38,640 bases of DNA from Gammaproteobacteria bacterium (GTDB taxonomy: Bacteria > Pseudomonadota > Gammaproteobacteria > Steroidobacterales > Rariloculaceae). The stretch covers positions 1 to 38,640 of the forward strand of contig PKRJ01000033.1 of assembly GCA_017577365.1 (NCBI GenBank). Reading direction: 5' to 3'. Shown piece after piece: positions 1 through 8,235 of the stretch. Within the stretch, counting starts at the first letter, position 1; every line of letters starts with the position of its first letter. The notes beneath the pieces are model-generated. The model saw nothing but the letters and a program-made list of their open reading frames with translations, made no database searches and had not been told where the DNA came from. The position numbers and the translations under genes were made by a program.

Positions 1-381
1 GAGCACGCGATCACGATCACGTTCTACTTCTCGCTGACGTCGATGGTTTGCGGCGGGCTGACCGCGGTCGCAGGGTGGCCGTGGCCGTCGGCCGAGCAGT
101 GGGCCGTCATCGTCGGCGTCGGCGTCTTCGGCGCGCTCGGGCAGTTGCTGTTGTCGTATTCGTACCGCTTCGCCGAGGCCTCGACCATCGCACCGCTCGA
201 CTACGCGAACCTCGTCGTCGCGGTGCTGTACGGGTATTTCCTGTTCGACGAGATTCCCGGCCTTTCGACCTGGATCGGCGCCCCGCTCGTCGCCGCCGCC
301 GGGCTGATCATCCTGTGGCGCGAGTACCGCCGCTCGATCGCGCGCGGGCTCGCTGCCGACCCGGGCGGCGTCGCGAGGTAG
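1..381 (+). CDS. EamA/DMT-family transporter, C-terminal part
   Basis: This is the C-terminal end of a drug/metabolite-superfamily (EamA) membrane transporter, cut off by the window edge; the reading frame is open from base 1. About 126 residues are visible. They contain four hydrophobic helices and the late-domain features usual for the family: a GQLLLSYSYR segment in which a small-residue helix leads to an exposed loop, an APLDYANLVVAVLYGYFLF helix, then an FDEIP loop and a last helix ending in a basic tail (REYRRS). Family members export or import small metabolites across the inner membrane; the substrate cannot be read from this fragment. The next gene starts 41 bases downstream on the same strand with its own ribosome-binding site, so the two may be co-transcribed. 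Confidence 0.85.
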   Translation, partial: EHAITITFYFSLTSMVCGGLTAVAGWPWPSAEQWAVIVGVGVFGALGQLLLSYSYRFAEASTIAPLDYANLVVAVLYGYFLFDEIPGLSTWIGAPLVAAAGLIILWREYRRSIARGLAADPGGVAR

Positions 382-422
382 AATCGCCTCCTCGCCGGAA
401 TGCGCAGCTGTCGGGGGAATCA

Positions 423-1616
423 GTGGAGCTCGAAACCGAGATCGAGGCGCGGGGCGCGACCTTTCGGCTCGCGGGGCACTACGAGCCGGAGTTTCGCCCG
501 GTCGTCGATGCGTTCATCGAGAACTTCCGCGTCGAGGACGAGGTGGGCGCGTCGTGCTCGATCGTGCTCGGCGGCCGGACGGTCGTCGACGTCTGGGGCG
601 GCTGGCGCGACGGCGCGATGACGAGACCGTGGGACGCGCCGACGACGGTCTGCATGATGTCGGTCGCGAAGGGCATCACGGCGATTTGCTTCAACATGCT
701 GATCGACCGCGGTCTCGTCGACCCCGACGCGTACGTCGTCGAGTACTGGCCCGAGTACGGGCAGAACGGCAAGGAGAAGACGCGCGTCCGGCACATCCTC
801 GACCACACGGCGGCCGTGCCGGTGCTGACGACGAACCCGCTCTGGCCCGGCGCGATGATGGACCGCGAGGCGATCGTCAAGGCGCTCGAGGTGCAGGAGC
901 CGCTGTGGGAGCCGGGCACGAAAGCCGCGTACCACGTGCATCACCAGGGCTACCTGCTCGGCGAGATCATGCGGCGCGTCTGCGGCAAGACCGTCGGCCC
1001 GTTTCTGCGGGAGGAGGTCGCCGGCCCTCTCGGCGCCGAGTACTACATCGGCGGCATGACGGAGGCGGAGCAGGCGAACGTCGCCGAGATCATGCCGAAC
1101 ATGAACGCCACGCTGTTCGCCGCGAAGGACGGCGTCGACCAGACCTCGCTGCGCGCGCTCGCGTTCAAGCAGAACCCGCCCGAGCCGTGGCACGTGACGC
1201 TGAACAAGCCCGAGTGGCGCGTCGTCGAAATCGCGAGCGGCAACGGCCACGGCAACGCGCGCGGCGTCGCGCGGATCTACGGCGCGCTCGGCAACGGCGG
1301 AACGCTCGACGGGGTGACGCTGATGTCACGCGATCAGATCGAGGCGATGATCACGCTGCAGCACGAGCAGGTCGAAGCGCTGCAGGATCGTCCGTACCGC
1401 CAGGCGCTCGGCGTGCTGTTGAATCACCCCGAGTGGGTCTACATGGGTCCGAACATGCGCAGCTTCGGGCACCACGGGATCGGCGGCTCGATCGGATTCT
1501 GCGACCCGGATGCCGGCATCGGCTTCTCGTACGCGTGCAACAAGCTGCACGCGGTCGGCACGAACGGCCCGCGCGCGCGGCGTCTGATCGACGCGCTCTA
1601 CAGCTGCGAGCTCTGA
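423..1616 (+). CDS. serine hydrolase, class C beta-lactamase/EstB fold
   Basis: The protein has 397 residues and belongs to the serine beta-lactamase-like family (class C, penicillin-binding-protein fold) that also includes EstB-type esterases. The nucleophile motif SxxK is at S80-V-A-K83, a tyrosine motif begins at Y170 (YHVHHQG), and a C-terminal HHG (350-352) stands where beta-lactamases have KTG. The YHxxxxG and HHG variants are typical of esterases and amidases, so a drug-resistance role is not implied. No signal peptide is visible, which suggests a cytoplasmic enzyme. I chose the GTG start at 423 because a GGGGGA ribosome-binding site lies a few bases upstream and the family homology begins there; the open frame runs much further upstream but overlaps the transporter. 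It converges with an SDR gene. The substrate is unknown. Confidence 0.85.
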   Translation: MELETEIEARGATFRLAGHYEPEFRPVVDAFIENFRVEDEVGASCSIVLGGRTVVDVWGGWRDGAMTRPWDAPTTVCMMSVAKGITAICFNMLIDRGLVDPDAYVVEYWPEYGQNGKEKTRVRHILDHTAAVPVLTTNPLWPGAMMDREAIVKALEVQEPLWEPGTKAAYHVHHQGYLLGEIMRRVCGKTVGPFLREEVAGPLGAEYYIGGMTEAEQANVAEIMPNMNATLFAAKDGVDQTSLRALAFKQNPPEPWHVTLNKPEWRVVEIASGNGHGNARGVARIYGALGNGGTLDGVTLMSRDQIEAMITLQHEQVEALQDRPYRQALGVLLNHPEWVYMGPNMRSFGHHGIGGSIGFCDPDAGIGFSYACNKLHAVGTNGPRARRLIDALYSCEL

Positions 1617-1643
1617 TCGGCGCTCGAGCGGCGTTCGCGCGGA

Positions 1644-2399
1644 TCAACCGGCGGCGGAGACGCCGCCGTCGACGTTGAAGATCTCGCCGTGGACGAAGCT
1701 CGCGTCGTCGCTCAAGAGGAACGCGATCGCCTTCGAGTTGTCCTCTTCCGTGCCGTTGCGGCGCAGCGGAATGCGCTGCGCGCGCTTCTCGTACTCTTCC
1801 GGGCTGTTCAAGCCCATTCCGCCCGGCGTCGGAATGGACGCCGGCGAGACCGCGTTGACGCGGATCTTGCGCGGGCCGAGCTCGGCCGCCATGACTCGCG
1901 TGAACGCGACGACCGCGCCCTTGACCGCGCTGTAGGCCGACGTGTTCGGGAATCCGCGCGACGCCACCGGCGAGGCGAGGTTGATCAGGCTCGCGCCGCG
2001 CTCGGGATCGTAGTGGGCGAGCAACGCTTGCGCGGACCAGAACAAAGCCTTGATGCCGACGTCGAGCATCGCGCCGAGCCGTTCCGGCTCGACCTGCTCG
2101 ACGGGGCAGTAGTGAAGAATCATCGCGTTGTTGACGATCGCGTCGATGCGTCCGCCGACCTTGGCGAACTCGGCCGCGGTGCGTAAGAAGGTCTCGCGGT
2201 CGCCGACGTCGCCCTCGTACGCGAAAGTCTTGCCGCCGGCATTGGCGATGTCGCCGGCGACGGCGCGCGCGTTGCCGCCGTCGATGTCGACGACGCCGAC
2301 GGTCGCGCCGAGCATTGCGAGGTGGCGGGCGAGGTGCGCGCCGAGGCCGCGGCCCGCGCCGGTGATCAGGACGTGCTTGTCGTCGAAGTTGTAGCTCAT
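1644..2399 (-). CDS. short-chain dehydrogenase/reductase (SDR)
   Basis: A classical SDR oxidoreductase of 251 residues. The Rossmann motif TGAGRGLG is at 13-20, and an acidic patch after beta-2 (VVDID, 37-41) favours NAD(H) over NADP(H). The NNA motif is at 90-92, the catalytic serine is S143, and Y156xxxK160 completes the active site. The C-terminal substrate loop (SIPTPGGMGLN) is variable in the family, so the substrate cannot be assigned; a 3-hydroxyacyl or secondary alcohol is typical. I chose the ATG at 2399, where the canonical SDR N-terminus starts; a TTG eight codons upstream is possible but adds a non-family extension. It is transcribed convergently with the serine hydrolase and divergently from the oxygenase at 2615. 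Confidence 0.9.
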   Translation of the reverse strand: MSYNFDDKHVLITGAGRGLGAHLARHLAMLGATVGVVDIDGGNARAVAGDIANAGGKTFAYEGDVGDRETFLRTAAEFAKVGGRIDAIVNNAMILHYCPVEQVEPERLGAMLDVGIKALFWSAQALLAHYDPERGASLINLASPVASRGFPNTSAYSAVKGAVVAFTRVMAAELGPRKIRVNAVSPASIPTPGGMGLNSPEEYEKRAQRIPLRRNGTEEDNSKAIAFLLSDDASFVHGEIFNVDGGVSAAG

Positions 2400-2614
2400 C
2401 GTCGTTTCGTTCCGGGTCCGCAATCGCCGATTCGCGGCGCAAGACGCCGCCCGGGCGGACTATAGCTCAACGCGGCCGAGGCGTGCCTGGGTTGCGCGAG
2501 GCGTCGTCGCCTTTCGGCAAACCGCAATTTCGCGGCCGACGTTCCCCTCGAGGTTTGTGAGCTAGAATCCCGAGCTCGAGGCCGAGCAAGCGGCCGCGCC
2601 CTCGGGGGATTGGG

Positions 2615-3439
2615 ATGGCCCTTCAGCATTCGCCACAGATCGACGAGACGGCAATCGTCGCGAAGATGGATTTCTGCATTCCCGGGGAGAAGGTCATCTT
2701 CTACCCGGCAGACCGCGCCCGGTCGCGGTGGCCTTACCGTCCGCACGAGGTGAAAATCTACGACGCGCGGGCGGTCAAGGATCAGCTCGACCTCGAGCGC
2801 AGCGGCTTCGTGCTCGTCGAGCGGGAATCGGCCGTCGAGAATTTCTACGACCCGGAGGAGGTCGAGCGCGTCTATATCCCCGAGGTCACCGCCCTCGTCC
2901 AGGAGCTTACGGGCGCGGACAAGGTCATCACGTTCGGCACGATGGTGCGCAGCTCGGCGGCCGACAAGCAGGGGCATCTGCCCGCGTTCGGCGCCCACGT
3001 CGACTACGGCGACCGCACGGTCCGGGAGTACGCCCGCCGCGTTCTCGGTGACGAGGAAGCCGAACGGTGGCTGCGCGGACGGTACGTGCTGATCAACGTC
3101 TGGCGGCCGATCAAGACCGTGTACAGCGCGCCCTTCGCGGTATGCGACGCGAGCACCGTCGCCGCGTCGGACCTGAACGACAGCGAGGTGCACGGCGGGC
3201 TCGGCGATCCGAACCGGCCGCCGCTCTACGGCTACTCCGTGAGCTTCAACCCGAACCAGCGCTGGTATTACGTCCCCGAGATGCGTCCGGACGAGGTGCT
3301 GGTCTTCAAGCTGTTCGACTCCGACTCCGCGCGCGTCCAGTGGACGGCGCATAGCGCTTTCGAGCATCCTCATACCCGTCCGGACGCGCCGCCGCGCGAG
3401 AGCATCGAGATCAGAACGATCTCGTTCTTCGCGCCGTGA
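2615..3439 (+). CDS. CmcJ/AsaB-like Fe(II)/2-oxoglutarate-type oxygenase
   Basis: The 274-residue protein resembles the CmcJ/NvfI/AsaB family, related to gibberellin desaturases and best known from cephamycin 7-alpha hydroxylation and fungal secondary metabolism. Family-like segments are the AHVDYG motif (127-132, putative iron ligands H128 and D130), an NVWRP segment (161-165), FKLFDSD (231-237), AHSAFEHP (245-252, putative third ligand H246) and R261 in PRESIEIR, which could bind 2-oxoglutarate. The ATG at 2615 has a GGGGGA ribosome-binding site just upstream. These are cytoplasmic oxidases acting on small hydrophobic molecules; the substrate here is unknown. A cofactor-dependent hydroxylase or desaturase is inferred from the family. 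The MFS transporter gene follows 55 bases later on the same strand and may supply the substrate. Confidence 0.8.
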   Translation: MALQHSPQIDETAIVAKMDFCIPGEKVIFYPADRARSRWPYRPHEVKIYDARAVKDQLDLERSGFVLVERESAVENFYDPEEVERVYIPEVTALVQELTGADKVITFGTMVRSSAADKQGHLPAFGAHVDYGDRTVREYARRVLGDEEAERWLRGRYVLINVWRPIKTVYSAPFAVCDASTVAASDLNDSEVHGGLGDPNRPPLYGYSVSFNPNQRWYYVPEMRPDEVLVFKLFDSDSARVQWTAHSAFEHPHTRPDAPPRESIEIRTISFFAP

Positions 3440-3494
3440 GCGCGCGCCGCGCCCAGGCGCGGCGACGAGCGCGACAACGAAGAAGAGGGGGAGG

Positions 3495-4844
3495 ATGCGC
3501 TTCGACGAGATCAGGGCCGCGCTGATGGCGCGGCCGATGACGGGCTATCAGATCGGGGCCGTCGCGATCGGCGTGCTCGTCAACATGATGGACGGCTTCG
3601 ACCTCCTCGCGATCTCGTTCGCGGGCCCCGCGATCGACCGCGAATGGCAGCTCGGCGCGGAGCGTCTCGGCGTGCTGTTCAGCGCGGGCCTGTTCGCGAT
3701 GGCCGTCGGCGCGTTCGGGCTGAGCTGGCTCGCCGATGTGCTCGGGCGCCGCACCGCGACGATGATCAATCTCGCGTCGATGACGATCGGCATGACGATC
3801 GCCGCTTTGGCTTCGTCGTTCTCGATGCTGCTCGTCGCCCGGGTCTTCACCGGGCTCGGCGTCGGCGCGATGACGGCCGCGATCGGCTCGCTGGTCATCG
3901 AGTACGCGTCGAAGCCGCGGCGCGAGGTCGCGCTCGGTTTCGTGACCGGCGCGTTCCCGTTCGGCACGATCGTCGGCGGCATCGTCGCGACGTGGCTGCT
4001 CGAGATCGGCTGGCGCACCGTGTTCGGCTTCGGCGCAGTGATGACGCTGCTCTTGATCCCGCTCGTGTGGTGGCGCTTGCCCGAGTCGCTCGATTTCCTG
4101 CTCGGCAAGCAGCCGCGCGATGCGTTGCGCCGTGCGAACCGCGAGCTCGAGCGGCTCGGCTTCGCGCCGCTCGAGGCGCTGCCGCCGAGAACGGACGTCG
4201 TCGATACGAAGGACGCCTCGCTGCTCGACGTCGTGCGTCCGCCGGTGCTCGCGAGCGCGGTGCTCGCGTGCCTCGGCTACTTCGGCTTCATGACGTCGCA
4301 GTATTTCATCCTGAACTGGATGCCGTCGCTGATGGTCGATGCCGGTTACACGGATGCCGGTGCGATCTCGTTCTCGATCATCACGAATATCGGCGCGATC
4401 TTCGGCTGCGCGATCGTCGGCCTGTTCACCGCGAGGTGGGGCGTGCGCGCCGTCACGGTATCGATGCTGATCATCATGGCGGCCGCGATCGCGGCGTTCG
4501 GCACGTTGCCGCTCGACGCCGTCCAGCTGATTCGCACGTCGTCGTTCTTCATCGGCTTCGCCGCCTTCGCGACGGCCGTCGGCATCTTCTCGATCATGGC
4601 CGCAGGGTATCCCGCGCACGTGCGCGGCACGGGCATCGGCCTCGCGTTGACGTCCGGGCGGCTCGGCTCGGCGTTCGGCGCCTACCTCGGCGGTCTGCTG
4701 CTCGCGCTCGGTCTCACGCGCTCGGAGCTTTGCGTGGTGCTGGCCTTGCCCGCGGTCGTGGCCGCCGCGGTGGTCGCGGTGCTCGCGCGGCGCAACGCCG
4801 TCGACGCGACGGCGCCGGTCGGCGAGCCGGTCGCCGCGGATTGA
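3495..4844 (+). CDS. MFS transporter, aromatic acid:H+ symporter-like
   Basis: The major facilitator protein has 449 residues and about 12 transmembrane helices. The first helix carries DGFD (33-36), a hallmark of the AAHS group (PcaK, BenK, MhpT relatives) in which these aspartates are needed for aromatic-acid uptake. The loop between helices 2 and 3 has the MFS signature ending in DVLGRR. The ATG at 3495 follows a strong AGGGGGAGG ribosome-binding site. The protein probably imports an aromatic or other organic acid with protons across the inner membrane. Its position 55 bases behind the CmcJ-like oxygenase suggests a small catabolic operon, although no ring-cleavage gene is present nearby. 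The exact substrate is not deducible. Confidence 0.87.
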   Translation: MRFDEIRAALMARPMTGYQIGAVAIGVLVNMMDGFDLLAISFAGPAIDREWQLGAERLGVLFSAGLFAMAVGAFGLSWLADVLGRRTATMINLASMTIGMTIAALASSFSMLLVARVFTGLGVGAMTAAIGSLVIEYASKPRREVALGFVTGAFPFGTIVGGIVATWLLEIGWRTVFGFGAVMTLLLIPLVWWRLPESLDFLLGKQPRDALRRANRELERLGFAPLEALPPRTDVVDTKDASLLDVVRPPVLASAVLACLGYFGFMTSQYFILNWMPSLMVDAGYTDAGAISFSIITNIGAIFGCAIVGLFTARWGVRAVTVSMLIIMAAAIAAFGTLPLDAVQLIRTSSFFIGFAAFATAVGIFSIMAAGYPAHVRGTGIGLALTSGRLGSAFGAYLGGLLLALGLTRSELCVVLALPAVVAAAVVAVLARRNAVDATAPVGEPVAAD

Positions 4845-5093
4845 CGAGGCACGGGGAGTCGCTCTCCTCGCCATAGAGCCGCGCTCTCGACTTCGCTCGT
4901 GCGGCGCCTGCGTTGCTCGCGCGCCCGTCGGCGCTCGTTCCCCCTTTCGTGCGTGCGCTTCGCTTGCGCGGCCTGCGGCTTTCGCCGAGACTACGAGCGG
5001 CCGACGCGGGACGATAACGAATCGACAAATATCGCGCGGCTGGTGGGGCCGCAACGGCCCTGGACGAGAATCATCTGTGGGGGGAGGCGTTCA

Positions 5094-5612
5094 ATGTCCA
5101 TGCTCGCAGCGCTTACGGTCTCCATCGGCGTGCTCGCCGTCGTCGCAACCTGGCTCTTCCTGGGTCCGCTCGCCGCGTTCCAGGCTCAAGTCTGGCAGGC
5201 GTTCATCGCGTGGGCCTGCTTCTATCACAGCGGCGGGAAATTGGCCGGCGTGCGCGCCGCGGCGATCGGCATGAGCTTCGGCGCCGTCGTCGGCGTCGCG
5301 TCGGTTCTGCTCGCGCAGCAGCTCGGCGCGCTCGGCGAGCTCGCCGCGCCGATCGCGGTCGGTATCGGCGCGTCGGTGATCGTGCTCGCGTCGAAGATCC
5401 CGGTGCTTTCGACGATCCCGGCGAGCGTGTACGGCTTCGCGGCGGTCGCCGGCTTGATCCTGCTCGGCGGCGAAGGGATGACGGCGACGAAGGCGCTCGT
5501 GCCGACGATCGTCTCGATCGTGATCGGCACCGCGTTCGGCTACGTCTCGGAAGCGCTCGCGGGTGCGCTGACGAAGAAGGCCGCGGCCCCGGTCGGCGAC
5601 GCGGCCGGCTGA
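5094..5612 (+). CDS. DUF1097-family membrane protein
   Basis: A 172-residue, highly hydrophobic protein with five or six predicted transmembrane helices, matching the DUF1097 family (E. coli YcdZ/YahC type). Family-like segments are the FIAWACFYHSGG stretch in the first third, and ASKIPVLSTIPASVYGFA in the middle, where a short polar loop precedes a conserved helix. The function of the family is not established; some members are predicted small-molecule permeases. The ATG at 5094 is preceded by a GGGGAGG ribosome-binding site; the same frame stays open upstream to 4899, but that extension is Arg-rich and has no homology. The 249 bases between it and the MFS gene hold no gene that I can support. 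Confidence 0.82.
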   Translation: MSMLAALTVSIGVLAVVATWLFLGPLAAFQAQVWQAFIAWACFYHSGGKLAGVRAAAIGMSFGAVVGVASVLLAQQLGALGELAAPIAVGIGASVIVLASKIPVLSTIPASVYGFAAVAGLILLGGEGMTATKALVPTIVSIVIGTAFGYVSEALAGALTKKAAAPVGDAAG

Positions 5613-5673
5613 CCGCGCTTCGTGCCGCCGGCGAACTGGCGCCGGCGGCGCGTGCCGAAGCCGTCGGCAGACG

Positions 5674-5926
5674 CGAGTTGCCCAATCGGCCTTCGCGGGA
5701 CCGCGCTGCGGCTTGCCGTTGAGTTCAGCGCCGTCGAGGCGGGCGTGGTGCAATCAGCCTTTGCGGGACCGCTGCAAGCACGTCCGTGTGCGCTGCGGGC
5801 TCGCCATCCCTGGCTCGCACGCTCCCGCAAAGGCTGATTGCACCACGCCCGCTTCAGCGCCCCGCGAACCATGGAGCGCGCCGCACCGATTCGGCGCGGT
5901 CCCGCGAAGGCCGATTGGGCAACTCG
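5674..5926. repeat. 253-bp nested inverted-repeat element, outer arms
   Basis: Two perfect 33-bp outer arms face each other at 5674-5706 and 5894-5926. A second, inner pair lies inside them (see 5739-5852). Outer and inner arms share an 18-base core, CAATCRGCCTTYGCGGGA, with two substitutions between the pairs, so the element holds four copies of one unit in the order forward, forward, reverse, reverse. The substitutions are matched within each pair, as expected if pairing is maintained or if the element arose by whole-hairpin duplication. No transposase and no clear target-site duplication flank it. It may be a MITE-like or REP/BIME-like element, or a structured RNA. Confidence 0.9.
5739..5852. 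repeat. inner inverted repeat of the nested element
   Basis: Perfect 30-bp arms at 5739-5768 and 5823-5852 enclose a 54-base tip. The tip itself can form small stems: GCCA/TGGC around GGGA near 5803-5815, and GCAC/GTGC near 5778-5791. The whole element could therefore fold as a long two-tier stem with a branched tip, in RNA or as a cruciform in DNA. Because it sits between convergent genes it could also act as a bidirectional transcription or processing barrier; this is inference. Confidence 0.88.
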
Positions 5927-6058
5927 GTCGATGCGTCCGCGCGAGGGGCCTCTCGCTATACCCTCGCTGCGACGCCCCAGATCAGCGAAGAAGTCGCCTT
6001 TCCGAGCGGTCGCGCCGCGCGCGCGAAGACGCTGCGTCCGCGGCGCGCGTCAGTTGCG

Positions 6059-7156
6059 TCAGTTGTCGCCGTTGTCGTCGTCTTCCATGAAGCGGTCGAC
6101 CGACATCTGAAGCCATTCCATGAACGGGAAATTCGTCCCCGCGTTCTCCTCGCCGACGAAGCGAGGGCTCGTCGTCTGGATGTAGTTCGGCACGACCGTG
6201 TTGCCCTCGTGGCACGCGTACTCGAAGATCTCGTAGCCGTCGTTGCGCGTCCACGGATACGCGATCTTGAACGGCGCGGTCAGCACCTCGGGATCCTCGA
6301 CCCACGCCTCGTACTGAATCGTGTCGGGCCCGGTCCGCGTGAGGCGCTCGACGATGCGCAGCGACTTGCTCGTCGGGATCGGCGGGTTGCTCGGGCCGAC
6401 GATGACCATCGGCGATTCGCCGTTGAAATTGGTCGTCTCGATGACGAGCGAGTCGCCTTCCCAGCGGCCGCGCGACTCACCCATCCAGTGCTGCATCCCT
6501 TGCGGCAGCGGCGGACGGCCGTCGACGGGGATCACGCGCGTCTCGTGAATCATCTCGAGGCGCATGACGACATAGCCCGGCGACTGGTAGATCTCGAGGC
6601 CGTTATTGTACGGGAACGGGACCATCGATGCCGGCATGCCGCGCGTGATGCAGCGATCGAGCGCGTTGAAATCGGAGATATCGTCGAAGATGTCGCCGTT
6701 CCAGCTGCTCTTCATCGTCGCCGCGCGTGCCCGACCTTCCTCCGTCAGCGGCGGAATGCGGCCGTTCGCGGGCTCGACGATCAGCGACGTCTGACGCAGC
6801 GGCCTGCCCCACTCGAACCAGTGACCGGAGCCGAGCCTGCCGGCTTCCTGCTCGCGATCGTAGAGGCCTGCCGAGACTGCGGCTTCCCGGAGCGCGGCCT
6901 CGTATTCCTCGTCGGTGAGGAAGGCCTTGGTGCCGAGCGCCTCGGGGCGCTGCATCGGCGTGCCGCCGACGTCGAGCGGCCAGCGGCCGCGAAGATCCGG
7001 ATCTCCCCACGACGTGCGCGGAACGGTCCAGCCGCTATTGCGATCAGCGGATTGCGCGGAAGATGCGGCGTCGTCGGACGGCGCTTCGGAGCAGGCAGCG
7101 AGCGCCAATGCGAGCGACGCCGAGAGCGTGCCGATGGAAGTGTTTCGATGGTTCAT
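6059..7156 (-). CDS. lipoprotein of the GRWEGD-motif secreted family
   Basis: A 365-residue predicted lipoprotein of unknown function. The N-terminus is a lipoprotein signal with LAAC lipobox at 19-22 (C22 acylated), followed by a Ser/Asp-rich linker. The mature part has a DPDLRGRW segment (52-59) and a GRWEGDSLVIETTNFNG block (230-246). I recall proteins with PDLxGxW and GxWEGDTLVxET segments as abundant uncharacterised secreted proteins in Acidobacteria and environmental proteobacteria. The C-terminus is very acidic (EDDDNGDN). The ATG at 7156 gives a clean signal peptide and has a GAGGG upstream. A good sigma-70-like promoter is visible at 7205-7234. A divergent neighbour at 7287 shares both motifs, so the two are paralogues. 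Confidence 0.72.
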   Translation of the reverse strand: MNHRNTSIGTLSASLALALAACSEAPSDDAASSAQSADRNSGWTVPRTSWGDPDLRGRWPLDVGGTPMQRPEALGTKAFLTDEEYEAALREAAVSAGLYDREQEAGRLGSGHWFEWGRPLRQTSLIVEPANGRIPPLTEEGRARAATMKSSWNGDIFDDISDFNALDRCITRGMPASMVPFPYNNGLEIYQSPGYVVMRLEMIHETRVIPVDGRPPLPQGMQHWMGESRGRWEGDSLVIETTNFNGESPMVIVGPSNPPIPTSKSLRIVERLTRTGPDTIQYEAWVEDPEVLTAPFKIAYPWTRNDGYEIFEYACHEGNTVVPNYIQTTSPRFVGEENAGTNFPFMEWLQMSVDRFMEDDDNGDN

Positions 7157-7204
7157 GTTGGTCGCCCTCGCGCTGTCCGCGCCGGCCGAAGCCGGAGCCG
7201 AGGA

Positions 7205-7234
7205 AGCATAGGCAAGCCGCGCTTTTGCTGTCAA
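7205..7234 (-). promoter_or_regulatory. sigma-70-like promoter for the lipoprotein at 6059-7156
   Basis: Read on the minus strand, a perfect TTGACA -35 box (7229-7234) is separated by 18 bases from TATGCT (7205-7210), a four-of-six -10 match. Initiation would fall near 7198, giving a leader of about 42 bases before the ATG at 7156. A perfect -35 box is rare by chance in DNA of this GC content. Confidence 0.55.
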
Positions 7235-7286
7235 AATCCGCGCCGTTCTCGCCGCGCAACGGAGATTGACGGAGGAAACGATCAGG

Positions 7287-8171
7287 ATGCTCGATCGACG
7301 ATGCCTCGCCCGCTTCTCGTGGCCCCGACGTTCGTCCGCGCGGCACCCGATGGTCGCCGCAGCCCGTCGCTCTCGCATGCGAGACGCGTTCGCGTCCGTG
7401 CTCATCGGATGCATCGCGCTTCTATCCGCCTCGAGCGCCGCAGCCCAGGAGCGTCCGGAAAGGATTCTGGACAAGCCGAATCTCAACGGCATCTGGAAGG
7501 CCATCGGCACGGCGCATTGGAATCTCGAGCCGCATTCGGCGGAGGCGATCGACGAGTTCTGGCAGCTCGGAGCGATCGCGGCCATTCCGGCGGGGAAGGG
7601 CGTCGTCGAAGGCGGCGAGATCCCGTATCTGCCCGAGGCGCGCGCGAGGCGCGACGCGAACCGGGCGGCATGGCCCGAGGCCGATCCCGAGGCGAAATGC
7701 TTCTTGCCGGGCATTCCGCGCGCGAACTACATGCCGTATCCGTTCCAGATCGTCCAAGGCGACGACGACGACATTCTGTTCATCTACGAGTACGCGAGCG
7801 CGAATCGCGTCGTGAACATCAAGACACATCGCCCCGCGCCGATCGATACGTGGATGGGCGTATCGAACGGTCGGTGGGAAGGCGATACGCTCGTCGTCGA
7901 GACGACGGGCCTGAACGGCGAGACGTGGCTCGACCGCGCGGGCAACTTCGCCGGCGCCGGCGCGACCGTCACCGAGCGCTTCACGCTGATCGACGACAGC
8001 CACATGCGCTACGAGGCGACGATCGACAATCCGGCCGTGTTCTCGCGTCCGTGGACGATTCGTCTCGTGCTCTATCGGCTCGTCGAGCCGGACGCGCAGC
8101 TCTTCGAGTTCCGGTGCATACCGTTCTCCGAGCGGCTGCTGTACAAGCACGTGTTGCCCCCGAGGGAGTGA
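7287..8171 (+). CDS. secreted protein, GRWEGD-motif family
   Basis: A protein of about 294 residues, paralogous to its divergent neighbour. Shared features are a PNLNGIW segment (64-70, compare DPDLRGRW in the neighbour) and GRWEGDTLVVETTGLNG (195-211). A hydrophobic signal region (FASVLIGCIALLSASSAAAQ) precedes the mature domain, so export to the periplasm is likely. The start is uncertain. The ATG at 7287 has a GGAGGA ribosome-binding site but gives a 30-residue Arg-rich extension before the signal; the ATG at 7377 gives a textbook signal peptide but has no ribosome-binding site. Function is unknown. The YceI lipoprotein gene follows 64 bases downstream on the same strand. Confidence 0.7.
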   Translation: MLDRRCLARFSWPRRSSARHPMVAAARRSRMRDAFASVLIGCIALLSASSAAAQERPERILDKPNLNGIWKAIGTAHWNLEPHSAEAIDEFWQLGAIAAIPAGKGVVEGGEIPYLPEARARRDANRAAWPEADPEAKCFLPGIPRANYMPYPFQIVQGDDDDILFIYEYASANRVVNIKTHRPAPIDTWMGVSNGRWEGDTLVVETTGLNGETWLDRAGNFAGAGATVTERFTLIDDSHMRYEATIDNPAVFSRPWTIRLVLYRLVEPDAQLFEFRCIPFSERLLYKHVLPPRE

Positions 8172-8235
8172 TCTCGTCGATGCTGCGACGCGGCGGTGAG
8201 CCCGCCGCGCGAGGATAAGTTGTCAGGAGGATGTG

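Larger units (their letters stand above)
5613..6058. other. 446-bp intergenic region carrying a nested inverted repeat
   Basis: This is the only gap over 300 bases in the window. It lies between two convergent genes, the DUF1097 gene and the secreted-protein gene read on the minus strand. Its centre (5674-5926) is the nested inverted-repeat element described separately. The flanks (5613-5673 and 5927-6058) are GC-rich with no gene, no good ribosome-binding site and no U-tract terminator that I can see. Open frames crossing it are arginine-rich shadows created by the repeats. Confidence 0.8.

Noticed and set aside
423..1616. Beta-lactamase as an antibiotic resistance gene
   Set aside because: The third motif is HHG rather than KTG and no signal peptide is present, as in EstB-type esterases.
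5786..8218. An 810-codon plus-strand frame across the repeat and the lipoprotein gene
   Set aside because: It runs antisense to the lipoprotein gene and in the wrong frame of the secreted protein. Its N-terminal part arises from the repeat arms.
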